From the NCBI RefSeq assembly GCF_016584085.1, contig NZ_NRSJ01000019.1:1-64000 (forward strand): a stretch of 64,000 bases of DNA. The letters run 5' to 3'. The position numbers were made by a program, and so were the translations under genes. Below are positions 39,401 through 48,276 of the stretch, piece by piece. A model generated the notes under the pieces. It was not told the origin of the DNA. It was given only the letters and a program-made list of their open reading frames with translations, and made no database searches. Source of the stretch: Halochromatium glycolicum. GTDB lineage: Bacteria > Pseudomonadota > Gammaproteobacteria > Chromatiales > Chromatiaceae. The first letter of the stretch is position 1; every line of letters starts with the position of its first letter.

Positions 39401-41225
39401 ACGCCCCGTTGGTTCGTTCGGCCTGCGCGATCGCGTGCGCGGCATTGACGAGCCCGATATGGCTGAACGCCTGCGGAAAGTTGCCGAGCAGCTCGCCGCC
39501 GTTCGGCGCGACCTGCTCCGAGAGCAGGCCGACGTCATTGGCGCAGCCGGCAGCGCGCTCGAACAAGGCTCGAGCGCGATCGATCTGACCGGCCTGCGCA
39601 CGCGCCTGGGCCAGCCAAAAGGTGCAGACCAGGAACGGCCCCTCGCCGCCGGTGAGTCCGTCATCGGCGAGGTAGCGATAGACGAAGCCCTGCTCGTCGG
39701 TCAGGTGCGCCTCGATCGCGTCCATCGTCGCCAGCATGCGCGGGTCGTCGGCGGGCAGGAAGCCCACGATCGGCATCATCAGCGCCGCCGCATCGAGGTC
39801 CTCGCCGCCGAAGGTCTGGGTATAGGCGCCGACCGCGTCGCTCCAGCCGCGCTCGAGGATCGCGTTGCGGATCTCGGTCTGCGCGGCCCGCCAGGCGCTG
39901 CTCCGAGCCTCGGCGCCGAGGTCTGGGGCCATCAGGATCGCGCGGTCCAATGCGGCCCAGCACATCAGCTTCGAGTGCAGGTAATGCCGGGGCGGTGTGC
40001 GCATCTCCCAGATGCCATGGTCCTGTTCCTGCCAACGCGCGGCCGCCGCATCGGCGATCTCGATCAGGAAGCGCCGGCCGGCGTCGCCGAGACCCTGAAG
40101 CTGCTCGCGTACCCGGTAGGCGGCGGTCATCACCTCGCCGTAGACATCGAGCTGGCGCTGGCTCCAGGCGGCGTTGCCGACGCGCACCGGGGCACTGTCG
40201 CGCCAACCGGATAGATGGGGGAGCTCGCGCTCGCTGAGGTCGTGCTCGCCCTCGATCCCGAACAGCACCTGCAGGTTGCCGTATTCGCGCACCTGGATCA
40301 GCGCGGTGGCGCCGAGAAAGTCGAAGAAGCGATGGGCCTCGGTGGGGCAGGCCGCGACCCAGAGCGCGTCGAGGGTCAGGCTGGCGTCGCGGACCCAGCT
40401 ATAGCGGTAGTCCCAGTTCCGGCTGCCGCCGATACAGGTGGCCAAGGAGGTGGTCGGGGCGGCGATGATGGCGCCGGTCGGCTCGTAGCTGAGGCCGTAG
40501 AGGACACGCCCGCTGTGCCGGACGAGCTCGGACCACGGGCCCTCGTAGGCCTGATGAGCACCCGACCAGGCGCGCCAGTCGTCGATGGTCCGCTCGAGCC
40601 GGGCCGGTATCATCGCGGGCATGATCCGTTCCGGCAGGCCGGTTGCGGTGCTGCCATGCTGGAGCGCGAACCCGACGCCGTCCCCGGCGCGCAGCTCGAA
40701 GCGGGCGCGGGCGCTGCAATCCTCGACCTGCATCTGCACATCGGTGCTCAGCCGCAGGATCGAGGCCCCGCCGCGGGTCGCGATGCCGCCTGCGACCGGC
40801 TCGAGCAGCGGCCGGATCAGGCCGTACTCGGGACGCGGTGCATAGTCGACCTCGATCGCGACGCGCCCCGCGCTGCAGTGCAGCGTGCGCAGGACGATGT
40901 GCGGAGCGCCGCGGCCGAGCTGGTCGCCCTGGTCCTCCTCGCCAGTGGCCAGTGCATCTCGCAGCACCAGTTGGCCCTCAGGGCAGTCGAAGACCGTCTC
41001 CAATACGAGGGTCTCGGGTAGGTAGCGACGCTTGACCTCGACCTGGCCGTCCGCGCGCGGACCGATCCGAAAGTGCCCGCAATCGGCGCCGAGCAGGCCG
41101 CTCAGCTGCGCCGGCGCATCGAAGCGCGGCAGGCAGAGCCAGTCGATGCTGCCGTCGCGGGAGACGAGCGCAGCGCCGTGGCGGTCGGAGATCAGGGCGT
41201 AGTCGGCAATCGGGCGGTCGCTCAT
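39312..41225 (-). CDS. Glycoside hydrolase family 15 (glucoamylase/trehalase-like) protein
   Basis: 637 residues, cytosolic (no signal peptide). The N-terminal beta-sandwich begins with SDRPIADYALISDRHGAALVSRDGSIDWLCLPRFD, a hallmark of bacterial GH15 proteins. The (alpha/alpha)6 barrel follows, with RNWDYRYSWVRDASLTLDAL carrying the substrate-binding Trp and Arg-Asp. The catalytic acid region is GIWEMRTPPRHYLHSKLMCW, and the second acidic site is in TFWLAQARAQAG. Substrate may be alpha-glucan, trehalose or a glucosyl conjugate. Conserved sequence ends near NAAHAIAQAERTNG; the last about 29 residues (SKAIPPDRRTESAGTVSTDG...) are translated from repeat R2 copy B, so the native C-terminus was replaced. 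Confidence 0.92.
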   Translation of the reverse strand: MSDRPIADYALISDRHGAALVSRDGSIDWLCLPRFDAPAQLSGLLGADCGHFRIGPRADGQVEVKRRYLPETLVLETVFDCPEGQLVLRDALATGEEDQGDQLGRGAPHIVLRTLHCSAGRVAIEVDYAPRPEYGLIRPLLEPVAGGIATRGGASILRLSTDVQMQVEDCSARARFELRAGDGVGFALQHGSTATGLPERIMPAMIPARLERTIDDWRAWSGAHQAYEGPWSELVRHSGRVLYGLSYEPTGAIIAAPTTSLATCIGGSRNWDYRYSWVRDASLTLDALWVAACPTEAHRFFDFLGATALIQVREYGNLQVLFGIEGEHDLSERELPHLSGWRDSAPVRVGNAAWSQRQLDVYGEVMTAAYRVREQLQGLGDAGRRFLIEIADAAAARWQEQDHGIWEMRTPPRHYLHSKLMCWAALDRAILMAPDLGAEARSSAWRAAQTEIRNAILERGWSDAVGAYTQTFGGEDLDAAALMMPIVGFLPADDPRMLATMDAIEAHLTDEQGFVYRYLADDGLTGGEGPFLVCTFWLAQARAQAGQIDRARALFERAAGCANDVGLLSEQVAPNGGELLGNFPQAFSHIGLVNAAHAIAQAERTNGASKAIPPDRRTESAGTVSTDGLSLSGNQGG

Positions 41226-41407
41226 CAGCGGGAATCGAACTGCACTGCTGGGGGATGATCGGGGGATGATTAGGGGCGGCTGTGCGGGCGTCGGCTCGCA
41301 GATCGCGGCACCGGGATCGGCACCGAGTTCAAGGCGGCGCGCTTCGGGCTGACGGTGACCTTGGGACGATACGCCAACTCTCCAGGGTGGTGCCTCCGAT
41401 GAAGGTT

Positions 41408-41462
41408 GCCGTGCGTCATGCGAAATTCATCGTCTGGGTGGCACCGCGCCATGAACGTTTAG
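41408..41462 (+). repeat. R1 dispersed palindromic repeat, copy 7
   Basis: GCCGTGCGTCATGCGAAATT through GCCATGAACGTTTAG. The first hairpin is weakened by changes and the second retains TGGCACCGCGCCA. It ends 11 bp from the stop of the YihY-family gene. Confidence 0.8.
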
Positions 41463-41473
41463 GGTAGAGACCG

Positions 41474-42505
41474 TTAGCGTGCAGTGGCATCGCCGGGTTG
41501 CTGAACGGGTTGCTGGCCCGATTGCTCGCCGGGCAGATGATCGGCGACCTCGGCCCCGCGCTCCCCGCGCGGCCGGGCTTCGCCCACGGTGCTGTCGAGC
41601 AGGGTCTGACGCTCGGCCTCGGCGTTGATGCAGGCGCCTAGAAGCACCGCTGACGCCGATAGATAGAGCCAGAGCAGTAGGACGATCACGGCGCCCAACG
41701 AGCCGTAGGTCGCGTTATAGGAGCCGAAATTGGTCACGTAGAACGAGAACAGTCCGGACGCCGACAGCCAAAGGACTCCAGCGACGACCGAGCCGGCTGG
41801 CAGCCAGCGCCAGCGTGGCGCCCGCCGCGATGGTCCATAGCGGTAGAGGATCGCCAACGCGAATAGCCCCATGGCCGCCAGCAGGGGCCAGCGCAGCCAG
41901 GCGGTCAGCACTTCCGGCATCCTGCCAAGGCTCAGGAGATTGATCACGATCGGCACTGCAACCGTGGCGACGATGGCCACCGCCAGCACGACGACCAGGA
42001 AGAGCGTCAAGCCAAAGGCGAGCAGGTTCAATAGGAAGAGATTGCGGGCCTCTTGCTCGTCATAGGCGATGTTGAGCGCGATGATCAGCGCCCTGGTGCC
42101 TCGGGTCGCTCCCCAGAGTGACAGCAAGACCGCCCCGGCGAGGCCAAAGCTGAGCGCCTGTTGGGGTCTGTCGCTGGCACGTTCGAGCCGGGCGGAGATC
42201 AGCTCGTGGACCTGCGCTGGCAGCAGGCCGCCCAGCGCATCGAACTGGCTTTGGATCTGCGAGGCGTCGAAGGCCAGGTCATAGGTCGTTACCAGTGCGG
42301 CAATGGCCGGAAACAGGCCGAGCAGGCTGTAGAAGCCAACGCCCGCGGCCACGAGCCCGAGATTCTCCTGCATGTAACGGCGCAGCACCCGCTGCGTGAC
42401 CTGCCACCAACCCCGGAACGGAATGACCAGTGGCGATTCGGCGTTGCGGCCGGGCTCCGTGGCGCTGGTCGAGGTCTCGGCGCCTGTTGGGTTGGCGCGT
42501 TGCAT
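41474..42505 (-). CDS. YihY/BrkB-family inner-membrane protein
   Basis: 343 residues with six hydrophobic helices. Family signatures include a conserved N-terminal helix (NLGLVAAGVGFYSLLGLFPAIAALVTTYDL), LWGATRGTRALIIALNIAYDEQEARN and the late FGSYNATYGSLGAVIVLLLWLYLSASAVLLGACINAE. Cytoplasmic ends are hydrophilic, and the C-terminus carries a Gln-Pro repeat. The family was once annotated as RNase BN, which is not supported. The molecular role is unknown, possibly transport or envelope. Its stop codon CGCTAACG resembles the end of R1, and R1 copy 7 lies just downstream. Confidence 0.9.
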   Translation of the reverse strand: MQRANPTGAETSTSATEPGRNAESPLVIPFRGWWQVTQRVLRRYMQENLGLVAAGVGFYSLLGLFPAIAALVTTYDLAFDASQIQSQFDALGGLLPAQVHELISARLERASDRPQQALSFGLAGAVLLSLWGATRGTRALIIALNIAYDEQEARNLFLLNLLAFGLTLFLVVVLAVAIVATVAVPIVINLLSLGRMPEVLTAWLRWPLLAAMGLFALAILYRYGPSRRAPRWRWLPAGSVVAGVLWLSASGLFSFYVTNFGSYNATYGSLGAVIVLLLWLYLSASAVLLGACINAEAERQTLLDSTVGEARPRGERGAEVADHLPGEQSGQQPVQQPGDATAR

Positions 42506-42789
42506 CGGCTGTTCTCCTCCTTCTCATTAGTCGGTCCCATCAGGCGGTCGCATCAGGTGGTCGATCGCTGTGCGGCGCGCGAGCCCGTCGATGATCTCGG
42601 CCGATTGCGTTTCGGGGCTTGCCTAAAAGATCCTATCGAAACGGCCGTTTGACTTGCGCAAGCTCCTGATTTAACGGCCAAGGGAGCCATTCTGTTAGGG
42701 CTTCTAAGCGGTGTCCCGACCAGCGGGACGCGCTTGAGGCAGCCCGCCGGCTGCAACACTCGGCCAATCTCATCGCCGACCTGCGCCAA

Positions 42790-43227
42790 TTAGCTTATTC
42801 CTCGAGCTGTCATCACATCAGCGGACTGATGCAACCGGGCACTTTCTGTCGGGGCCATCCGACAGCGCTCCGGTGCGTCGATCGAGGTGGCATTCGGGAA
42901 CATGCTCAGCCAGGGGATGCGCAGGCCATAGCCGTTGATCTGCACGGATTCGTTTGGGCACTCCTGGCCGACGCGACGCGCGATGGATTGCAGTCGGGCA
43001 GAGTCGAACTTGAAGTAGGGTGGGGCAAAGCCAGCATCTGAGTTCTTGAAGATCAAGGTATCGGAGGTGCCGGCCTCAACCGTCTCGATCCGATATTGGA
43101 CATCGCGGCCATCACCGGTTGCACCGGTTATCTGGACCTCCCAGGATTTCGGTCCCCAGCGCAGATAGAGGAATCCGACCACGACGACGAGGACGATGAC
43201 AATGCCGAGTTTGACGTTCTTGTTCAT
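42790..43227 (-). CDS. DUF1523-like membrane-anchored protein, copy 1
   Basis: 145 residues. A single N-terminal membrane helix (KLGIVIVLVVVVGFLYLRW, about 5-24) anchors a periplasmic beta-rich domain. The core reads PPYFKFDSARLQ (about 69-80) followed by VQINGYGLRIPWLSMFPNA (about 96-114), which is how I recall DUF1523. A near-identical paralogue is at 51373-51759; the two match almost residue by residue over the first 120 residues and then diverge. The last 22 residues of this copy differ and may be native. Function unknown. Nearby small membrane genes (YihY, DUF3096) suggest an envelope-stress island. Confidence 0.82.
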   Translation of the reverse strand: MNKNVKLGIVIVLVVVVGFLYLRWGPKSWEVQITGATGDGRDVQYRIETVEAGTSDTLIFKNSDAGFAPPYFKFDSARLQSIARRVGQECPNESVQINGYGLRIPWLSMFPNATSIDAPERCRMAPTESARLHQSADVMTARGIS

Positions 43228-43421
43228 ACTCTTTGGCTCCTGAATACTCTAGATCAAATCGAGTGAGGCCAGTAACCTGGGGAGCCAGGCAGACTGATCG
43301 ATTCCCAGCTCAGGCCCCGACCCAAGTCAACTGCAAGGCTTGCGCCAATTCTGAATGCTAATGACTCCCCCTCTCCGCTCCATTGCACTGCGGGATGGAG
43401 AACATGCGCTGAATCGGATGC

Positions 43422-43559
43422 TTAAACGCCTCCGACCAATCCCAGGATGCCAACGACGATCAGATAGATCGCAACGATATAGTTCAGCAATCTGGGCTGC
43501 ACCAGGATCAGGATTCCGGCGACCAGGGCAAGGATTGGTTGTAGCGAGAGTTGAATCAT
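43422..43559 (-). CDS. Small DUF3096-like membrane protein
   Basis: 45 residues, MIQLSLQPILALVAGILILV followed by QPRLLNYIVAIYLIVVGILG. The length, two hydrophobic helices and the PRLLNYIVAIYLI core match my recollection of DUF3096. GGAGTC lies eight bases upstream of the ATG. It is almost entirely hydrophobic and should sit in the inner membrane as a hairpin. It lies upstream of the DUF1523 gene on the same strand, with about 190 bp between them. Function unknown; such genes accompany CsbD- and DUF1328-type stress genes in other bacteria. Confidence 0.8.
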   Translation of the reverse strand: MIQLSLQPILALVAGILILVQPRLLNYIVAIYLIVVGILGLVGGV

Positions 43560-43674
43560 GGCTTTGACTCCATGTTGAGGCCGCACGCGGGGCGCAGCGG
43601 TGCTTGGACTTGGAGTCTTGGAGCTTGCAATGGGCGGTCCAGGTCAGGCATCCCGCCCCAATCGGCTCTCGAGG

Positions 43675-43741
43675 CCAGCCAATCGATGCGATAGGTGGTG
43701 GACATCAACCGCCGCTGGGTTGATATCCACGATTGGGCTGG
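43675..43741. repeat. Long imperfect hairpin
   Basis: Outer arms CCAGCCAATCG and CGATTGGGCTGG, inner arms GTGGACATCAACC and GGTTGATATCCAC, around a short loop. About 67 bp. It has no partner copy in the window and no T-run, so neither terminator nor known repeat can be assigned. Confidence 0.7.
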
Positions 43742-43862
43742 TGGAATGCGACCGGTCGGCGTTGACGGCATTGGCCAGACCGCGTCCGGCCTCTATTCGA
43801 GCGCTGTTGCCCGATTTCGAATGCGCGATCGTTCCGTCTGGGTGGGGCGCTCGGTTGGTGAT

Positions 43863-43977
43863 CCTAGAAACCGCAGTTGGACGGCCGCCACCCAGGGGTG
43901 CGCTTCATGAAGCACCAGAATTGGAGCCATTGCAAAGGGGTGCATGCTGGGCTAAGCGGTCAACTGCGGTTTCTAGG
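43863..43977. repeat. 115-bp element with perfect 17-bp inverted ends
   Basis: CCTAGAAACCGCAGTTG at 43863-43879 is exactly complementary to CAACTGCGGTTTCTAGG at 43961-43977. The 81 bp between encode nothing recognisable. MITE-like structure; no second copy is seen here. The remaining bases of 43560-44085 show no gene. Confidence 0.72.
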
Positions 43978-44085
43978 GTGATAGGCTCGGGTGCGCTGCA
44001 GCGCTGTCATCCCACTGGTGGCTTGGGGTGAGCTGCCGGAAGTGAGCCGCTGGAGGTAAACCGCTGGAGGTGAATGGCGCAATTG

Positions 44086-47000
44086 CTAAAAAGCGTCTGC
44101 ATCGCGATGCTGCAGCCACTGCGCAGCGAACGCATCCGGCGCCAGCGGTCGACTGTAACGATACCCCTGGGCGAGCGTGCAGCCGGCGTCACGAAGCCAT
44201 GCGGCTTGCTCGGCGGTCTCGACCCCTTCGGCCAGGACCTCCAGGCTCAGGCTGTCGCCGAGCGCAATGACGGCCTGGGCGATCGCCTGCGCGTGCGGAT
44301 CGCCGGGCAGCGGATCGACAAAGCTGCGGTCGATCTTGAGCTGATGCAGCGGCAGCCGGTGCAGGTACGCCAGCGAAGAGTAGCCGGTCCCGAAGTCGTC
44401 GATCGCCAGGCGCACGCCGAGCCGCCGCAGCGCGTCGAGCGTGGCGGTCGACTGGCCGGCTTGCTGCATCAGCAGCGACTCGGTCAGCTCGAGCTCGATG
44501 CGCTCCGGCGCAAGTCGGTATTGCTCAAGCAGCCCGGTGATCCTGTCGACCAGATCCTGGTCCTCGAGCTGCAGGATCGACAGATTGACGGCGAGACGCG
44601 GCAGCCGCTGACCGGCCTGGTCCCAGGCCGCGAGCTGCTGTGCGGTTTGTCGCAGCAGCCATGCGCCGATCTCGTGGATCAGCCCCATGTCCTCGGCGAC
44701 CGAGATGAATCGCTGTGGAGCGATCGGCCCCAGCTCGGTGCTGTGCCAGCGCAATAGGGCCTCCGCGCCAATCAGCCGTCCGTCGCAGAGCTGAATCTGG
44801 GGTTGGTAGTGCAGCTGCAGCTCATTCTGCGCCAAGGCCTGGCTCAGGCTGGCCTCCAACTGGAGACGATCCGGTGCCCCTTGCATCCTCGGGTGCTCGA
44901 AGTGCTGCACGCGCTGCCGACCTCGCGCCTTCGCCTGCTTGAGGGCGACATTGGCATGACGCATCAGCACGTCGCTCGAGCCACCGTCCTGCGGATAGCG
45001 CGCAATGCCCACGCTGGCCGTGATGGCGACGGACTGGCCGCCGACCAGCCTGCGTTCAGCGCAACACTGTTGCAGTTGATTCACGACGGTTGCGATCGCT
45101 TCGTTTGTGCCAATGGCGGGCAGGATCAAGCCGAACTCGTCACTGCCCAAGCGCGAGAGGATATCGGTGGACCCCACGAGCTGGCTCAGGGCGCTGGCCA
45201 CCTGCTTGAGCAATTCGTCGGCGGTGGCTGGGCCCAGCGACTCATTGACAACGCGAAACCGGTCGAGATCGACGATCAGGATCGCCGTCCGGCCGGCCCT
45301 CTGCTCGGCCTGCAGCAGGAGCTGGTCAAGGCGAGCTTGGAAGCCGCGTCGGTTGAGCAGGCCGGTCAGCGGATCGTATTGGCTCAGGAACTCGACCTGT
45401 TGCTGGGTGCGGTGAAGCGGGGTGGTGTCGCTGAGAACGATCAGGTATCGATCGAGCTGACCCCGCTCACCGTTGATCGCGGTGACGCTCAGGCGCGCCC
45501 GGTACCTGGCCCCATCCTGTCGGCGCTCCCAGCGCTCACCCGGCCAGCGTCCGCCAGCAACAAACGGTGTCTGCTGGCTCTGATCCCAGAAGGTAGGCTC
45601 GTTGGCGCTCGCGAGGACCGTTTCCAATGGCTGCCCACAGACCTGCTCCTCGGCGTAGCCGGTGATCTCGGTGAATGCCGGGTTCACGGCGGTGATCTGG
45701 TGATCGCCGTTGGTGATGACGATGCCATCAGCCGTGCTTTCGAACACCTTGGCCGCCTCGCGCAGCCGCTCTCGGGTCTGTTCGCGCTCGGTCACATCCT
45801 GGGCGGTGCCGAAGCAGCGCTGGACCCGGCCCGTTTGACCGCGCTCGGTGCGGCCCTCGATGAAGAGCCACCTTAGCTCGCCGTCGCGCCGGAAGATGCG
45901 GAGTGTGAAGCGGTCGGGCTCCCCGGTCTCGAGGGCGCAGTCGAACCGTTGCCGGAGCTCGTCGACATCGTCCGGATGGCACAGACGCGCGAGCGCGCTC
46001 AGCCCCGGCAGCGGCTCGTCGGGATCGAGGCCGACGATGCGATACAGCTCATGGGACCAGATCAGTTCCGACGACTCGATAACGAGCTCCCAGCGGCCCA
46101 GGGCGGCCAGGCGTTCCGCCTCTCGAAGACGCTCGTTGCTTTCGTAGAGCGCCTGTTCGGCCAGCTTGCGCGCGTGGATGTCGGTGTGGGTTCCCACCAC
46201 CCGGAGTGGCTGGCCTATGGCATTACGCGCCACGACCTGTCCCCGCGTGTGCAGCCAGCGCCAGCTGCCATCTTTGCAGCGCATCCGGATGTCCAGTGCA
46301 TAGGGCGTATCGTCGTGGAGGTGCTGCTCGAATCGGGACCGAACCGCAGGCCGGTCGTCCGGATGGACCAATGCGATCACGGCATCCAGGCGAAGATCGA
46401 GCTCGCCGGGGGCGTAGCCGAGCATTGCGCCATAGCGCTCATTGATGGTCATGCGCCCCGAGACCGCATCCAGGTCCCAGAGTCCGTCATTGGTCGCTGC
46501 GACCGTCAGTCGCAGACGTTCTTCCCGCTCCTGTAAGGCCCGTTCGGCCGCCTTGCGCTCAGTGACGTCCAGGATGGTCACCACCGCCGCTCCCGATTCA
46601 TCACCCTGATCAAGCCGTGACGCACAGAGCGCCACATCGAGGGGATAGCCGGTCTGATGGCGAAAGCGTGTCTGGACCCGGCCCGTCCCTTCGCGGTTCA
46701 CCTGCGCGTAGAGCTCTCGGCCCACGCGGGCGTATTCCTGCTCGTCTGCGTACAGCATGCGCGTATCCTGGCGATGGAGCTCCTCCGGCGTATAGCCAAC
46801 CAGCTCGGACCAGGCGGCGTTGAACTGCAGCATCTGGCGCGCGCGCACGAAGACGATGCCGACCGGTGCGGCCTGAAAGATCGCTTCCAGCTGCGCCTGC
46901 TGTTCCTGCAGGCGCTGGCGTTGCTGAGCGCTCTCGGAGCGGTCGATGATCGTGCAGAGGAGCTCTGGTTGCGACCCGACCTCGCCTGGTAGAGCTGCCA

Positions 47001-47574
47001 GATGGAGATCGCCGATAAGTGGCTCATGGTCGCGCGGGTAGAGCTTGACCTCCTCCAAGGTGACAGGCTGCCGCTCGGCCGATTCGTGCAGCGCCCGCGA
47101 CAGCGCGTCGCGGTGGGCCTCGCCGACAAACGGGGTCAAAAACCGACGTCGATCATCTCCGCTGGGCAGATTGAGTAGGGTTGCGGCGGCTTGATTGGCC
47201 TCGCGGATCAATCCGCGGGTGTCGAGGTTCAGCACCGCAACCGGCAGTGCTTGGAAGACCGCGGTGACGCGGTTCAGGGTCTCTTCAAGGGCCTGATGTG
47301 TGCTGCGTAAGTCCTCGTTTTGTGACTTGAGCTCGGCTTGTTGGGTGCGCAGCGCATCGATCAGCGCCCTGGCCCCCTGGTCACGCGCCGCGAAGTGGGC
47401 CTCGGCCTCAGCGGGTCGACTGGATGCGAGCGCCGGTCGGGTGCGCTGGCAGCTGTGGTCCAAGCCCTCTCTGTCCAGGCCCTCAGGGTCCAGGCCCTCA
47501 GGTTCCAGGTCCTCAGGGTCAGGTTCGGCGGCCTGTTCAGGGCGCAGGAAAGCGGCTTGTTCGTTCTCGTCCAT
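44086..47574 (-). CDS. Multi-PAS diguanylate cyclase/phosphodiesterase (PAS-GGDEF-EAL)
   Basis: 1162 residues, cytosolic. Residues 1-45 hold an acidic Leu-Asp-Pro-Glu-Gly repeat, 60-105 a coiled coil, then five PAS domains to about residue 730 (each followed by a T/DVTERK-like end: ILDVTERKAAERAL, HTDIHARKLAEQAL, AQDVTEREQTRERL, IVLSDTTPLHRTQ). The GGDEF domain begins at YDPLTGLLNRRGF and its signature is GSDEF (RLGSDEFGLIL), a one-residue change of the active loop. The EAL domain has GAEALLRW, LELTESLLM, DDFGTGYSSLAYL and AEGVETAEQ, so all metal ligands for c-di-GMP hydrolysis appear present. Probably mainly a c-di-GMP phosphodiesterase regulated by PAS ligands. Confidence 0.93.
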   Translation of the reverse strand: MDENEQAAFLRPEQAAEPDPEDLEPEGLDPEGLDREGLDHSCQRTRPALASSRPAEAEAHFAARDQGARALIDALRTQQAELKSQNEDLRSTHQALEETLNRVTAVFQALPVAVLNLDTRGLIREANQAAATLLNLPSGDDRRRFLTPFVGEAHRDALSRALHESAERQPVTLEEVKLYPRDHEPLIGDLHLAALPGEVGSQPELLCTIIDRSESAQQRQRLQEQQAQLEAIFQAAPVGIVFVRARQMLQFNAAWSELVGYTPEELHRQDTRMLYADEQEYARVGRELYAQVNREGTGRVQTRFRHQTGYPLDVALCASRLDQGDESGAAVVTILDVTERKAAERALQEREERLRLTVAATNDGLWDLDAVSGRMTINERYGAMLGYAPGELDLRLDAVIALVHPDDRPAVRSRFEQHLHDDTPYALDIRMRCKDGSWRWLHTRGQVVARNAIGQPLRVVGTHTDIHARKLAEQALYESNERLREAERLAALGRWELVIESSELIWSHELYRIVGLDPDEPLPGLSALARLCHPDDVDELRQRFDCALETGEPDRFTLRIFRRDGELRWLFIEGRTERGQTGRVQRCFGTAQDVTEREQTRERLREAAKVFESTADGIVITNGDHQITAVNPAFTEITGYAEEQVCGQPLETVLASANEPTFWDQSQQTPFVAGGRWPGERWERRQDGARYRARLSVTAINGERGQLDRYLIVLSDTTPLHRTQQQVEFLSQYDPLTGLLNRRGFQARLDQLLLQAEQRAGRTAILIVDLDRFRVVNESLGPATADELLKQVASALSQLVGSTDILSRLGSDEFGLILPAIGTNEAIATVVNQLQQCCAERRLVGGQSVAITASVGIARYPQDGGSSDVLMRHANVALKQAKARGRQRVQHFEHPRMQGAPDRLQLEASLSQALAQNELQLHYQPQIQLCDGRLIGAEALLRWHSTELGPIAPQRFISVAEDMGLIHEIGAWLLRQTAQQLAAWDQAGQRLPRLAVNLSILQLEDQDLVDRITGLLEQYRLAPERIELELTESLLMQQAGQSTATLDALRRLGVRLAIDDFGTGYSSLAYLHRLPLHQLKIDRSFVDPLPGDPHAQAIAQAVIALGDSLSLEVLAEGVETAEQAAWLRDAGCTLAQGYRYSRPLAPDAFAAQWLQHRDADAF
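47463..47522 (+). repeat. 15-bp tandem array inside PAS-GGDEF-EAL gene
   Basis: About four units of TCCAGGCCCTCAGGG, giving the Leu-Asp/Glu-Pro/Arg-Glu-Gly repeat at the protein N-terminus. Confidence 0.7.
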
Positions 47575-47620
47575 GTCGCGTTCTCACTCGTGAGTTGAAA
47601 GCGATGCGACGCTCTGCCTG

Positions 47621-47664
47621 TCTGATACGGGTCTGATACGGGTCTGATGCGGGTCTGATGCCGG
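47621..47664 (+). repeat. 11-bp tandem array, 4 units, intergenic
   Basis: Two perfect TCTGATACGGG units followed by TCTGATGCGGG and TCTGATGCCGG. It is about 45 bp upstream of the PAS-GGDEF-EAL start, where promoter spacing could be affected. The rest of 47665-48079 holds no gene I can support. Confidence 0.8.
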
Positions 47665-48079
47665 GCGCCGAACGATCGACACTCGGCTGGGCGGGCGCGA
47701 TCGGTGCGCCGGTGCCGTCATGATTCGGCCGAGTCTGGACGGGATACTGCGGGCTCGCGGACGCGGCAGAGATGAGGTCAGTGTCGGCGAGAGCCTGACA
47801 TACCAGGCATATCCAATGCCAGCGCACAGTGAGGGGCGGCGAACGGATCTCCGTCGATGCGCAACCGCTCGACCGCTCTCGCGAGTGCAGGGGGATTTCC
47901 CCCGTTCGGCGAGCCAGATCGGCGGGGCTTGATGCCCCAGGATCGCGGTTGATGAGGCTCCGAGCTCAGGAGCGTGGTTCAAATCCCCCAGTTAATCCGG
48001 CAAATCCACCGCCGCGTCAGGCCGACTCGTCGCGCTCGTCATCCTGTCGTCATCGAATGAAAACAATGACGTCGCCTTG

Positions 48080-48097
48080 CTGTCATGCGATGGACAC
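48080..48097 (+). promoter_or_regulatory. Possible Pho box upstream of pstC
   Basis: CTGTCATGCGATGGACAC: the first half site is a perfect CTGTCAT, while the second, four bases later, matches only 4 of 7. PhoB control of pst genes is expected from other gammaproteobacteria; the site itself is weak. Confidence 0.3.
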
Positions 48098-48276
48098 ATC
48101 GACACTCAGGGACCTCTTGCTCGGCGGTCTCTGGTGCCTTTCGTCCAGAGTGGCACGTGATTCGCTCAGCGGGGCGTGACGCAGGACAAGCGTTTCGCTT
48201 GCCCGCCCAGCGTGCCGCCGAAACGGCAGCATCCGTTGCTGCTCTGACTGAACAGCCGAGCGTCCGTTCCGAATCG

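Noticed and set aside
42690..42789. Short plus-strand frame with helical composition (RDALEAARRLQHSANLIADL)
   Set aside because: It has no start, no ribosome site and no recognisable family, and runs into the DUF1523 gene on the other strand. It may be a remnant but cannot be supported.
47960..48010. tRNA-like T-arm (GGTTCAAATCC)
   Set aside because: No acceptor, D or anticodon stems could be paired around it, and the T-stem itself does not pair.
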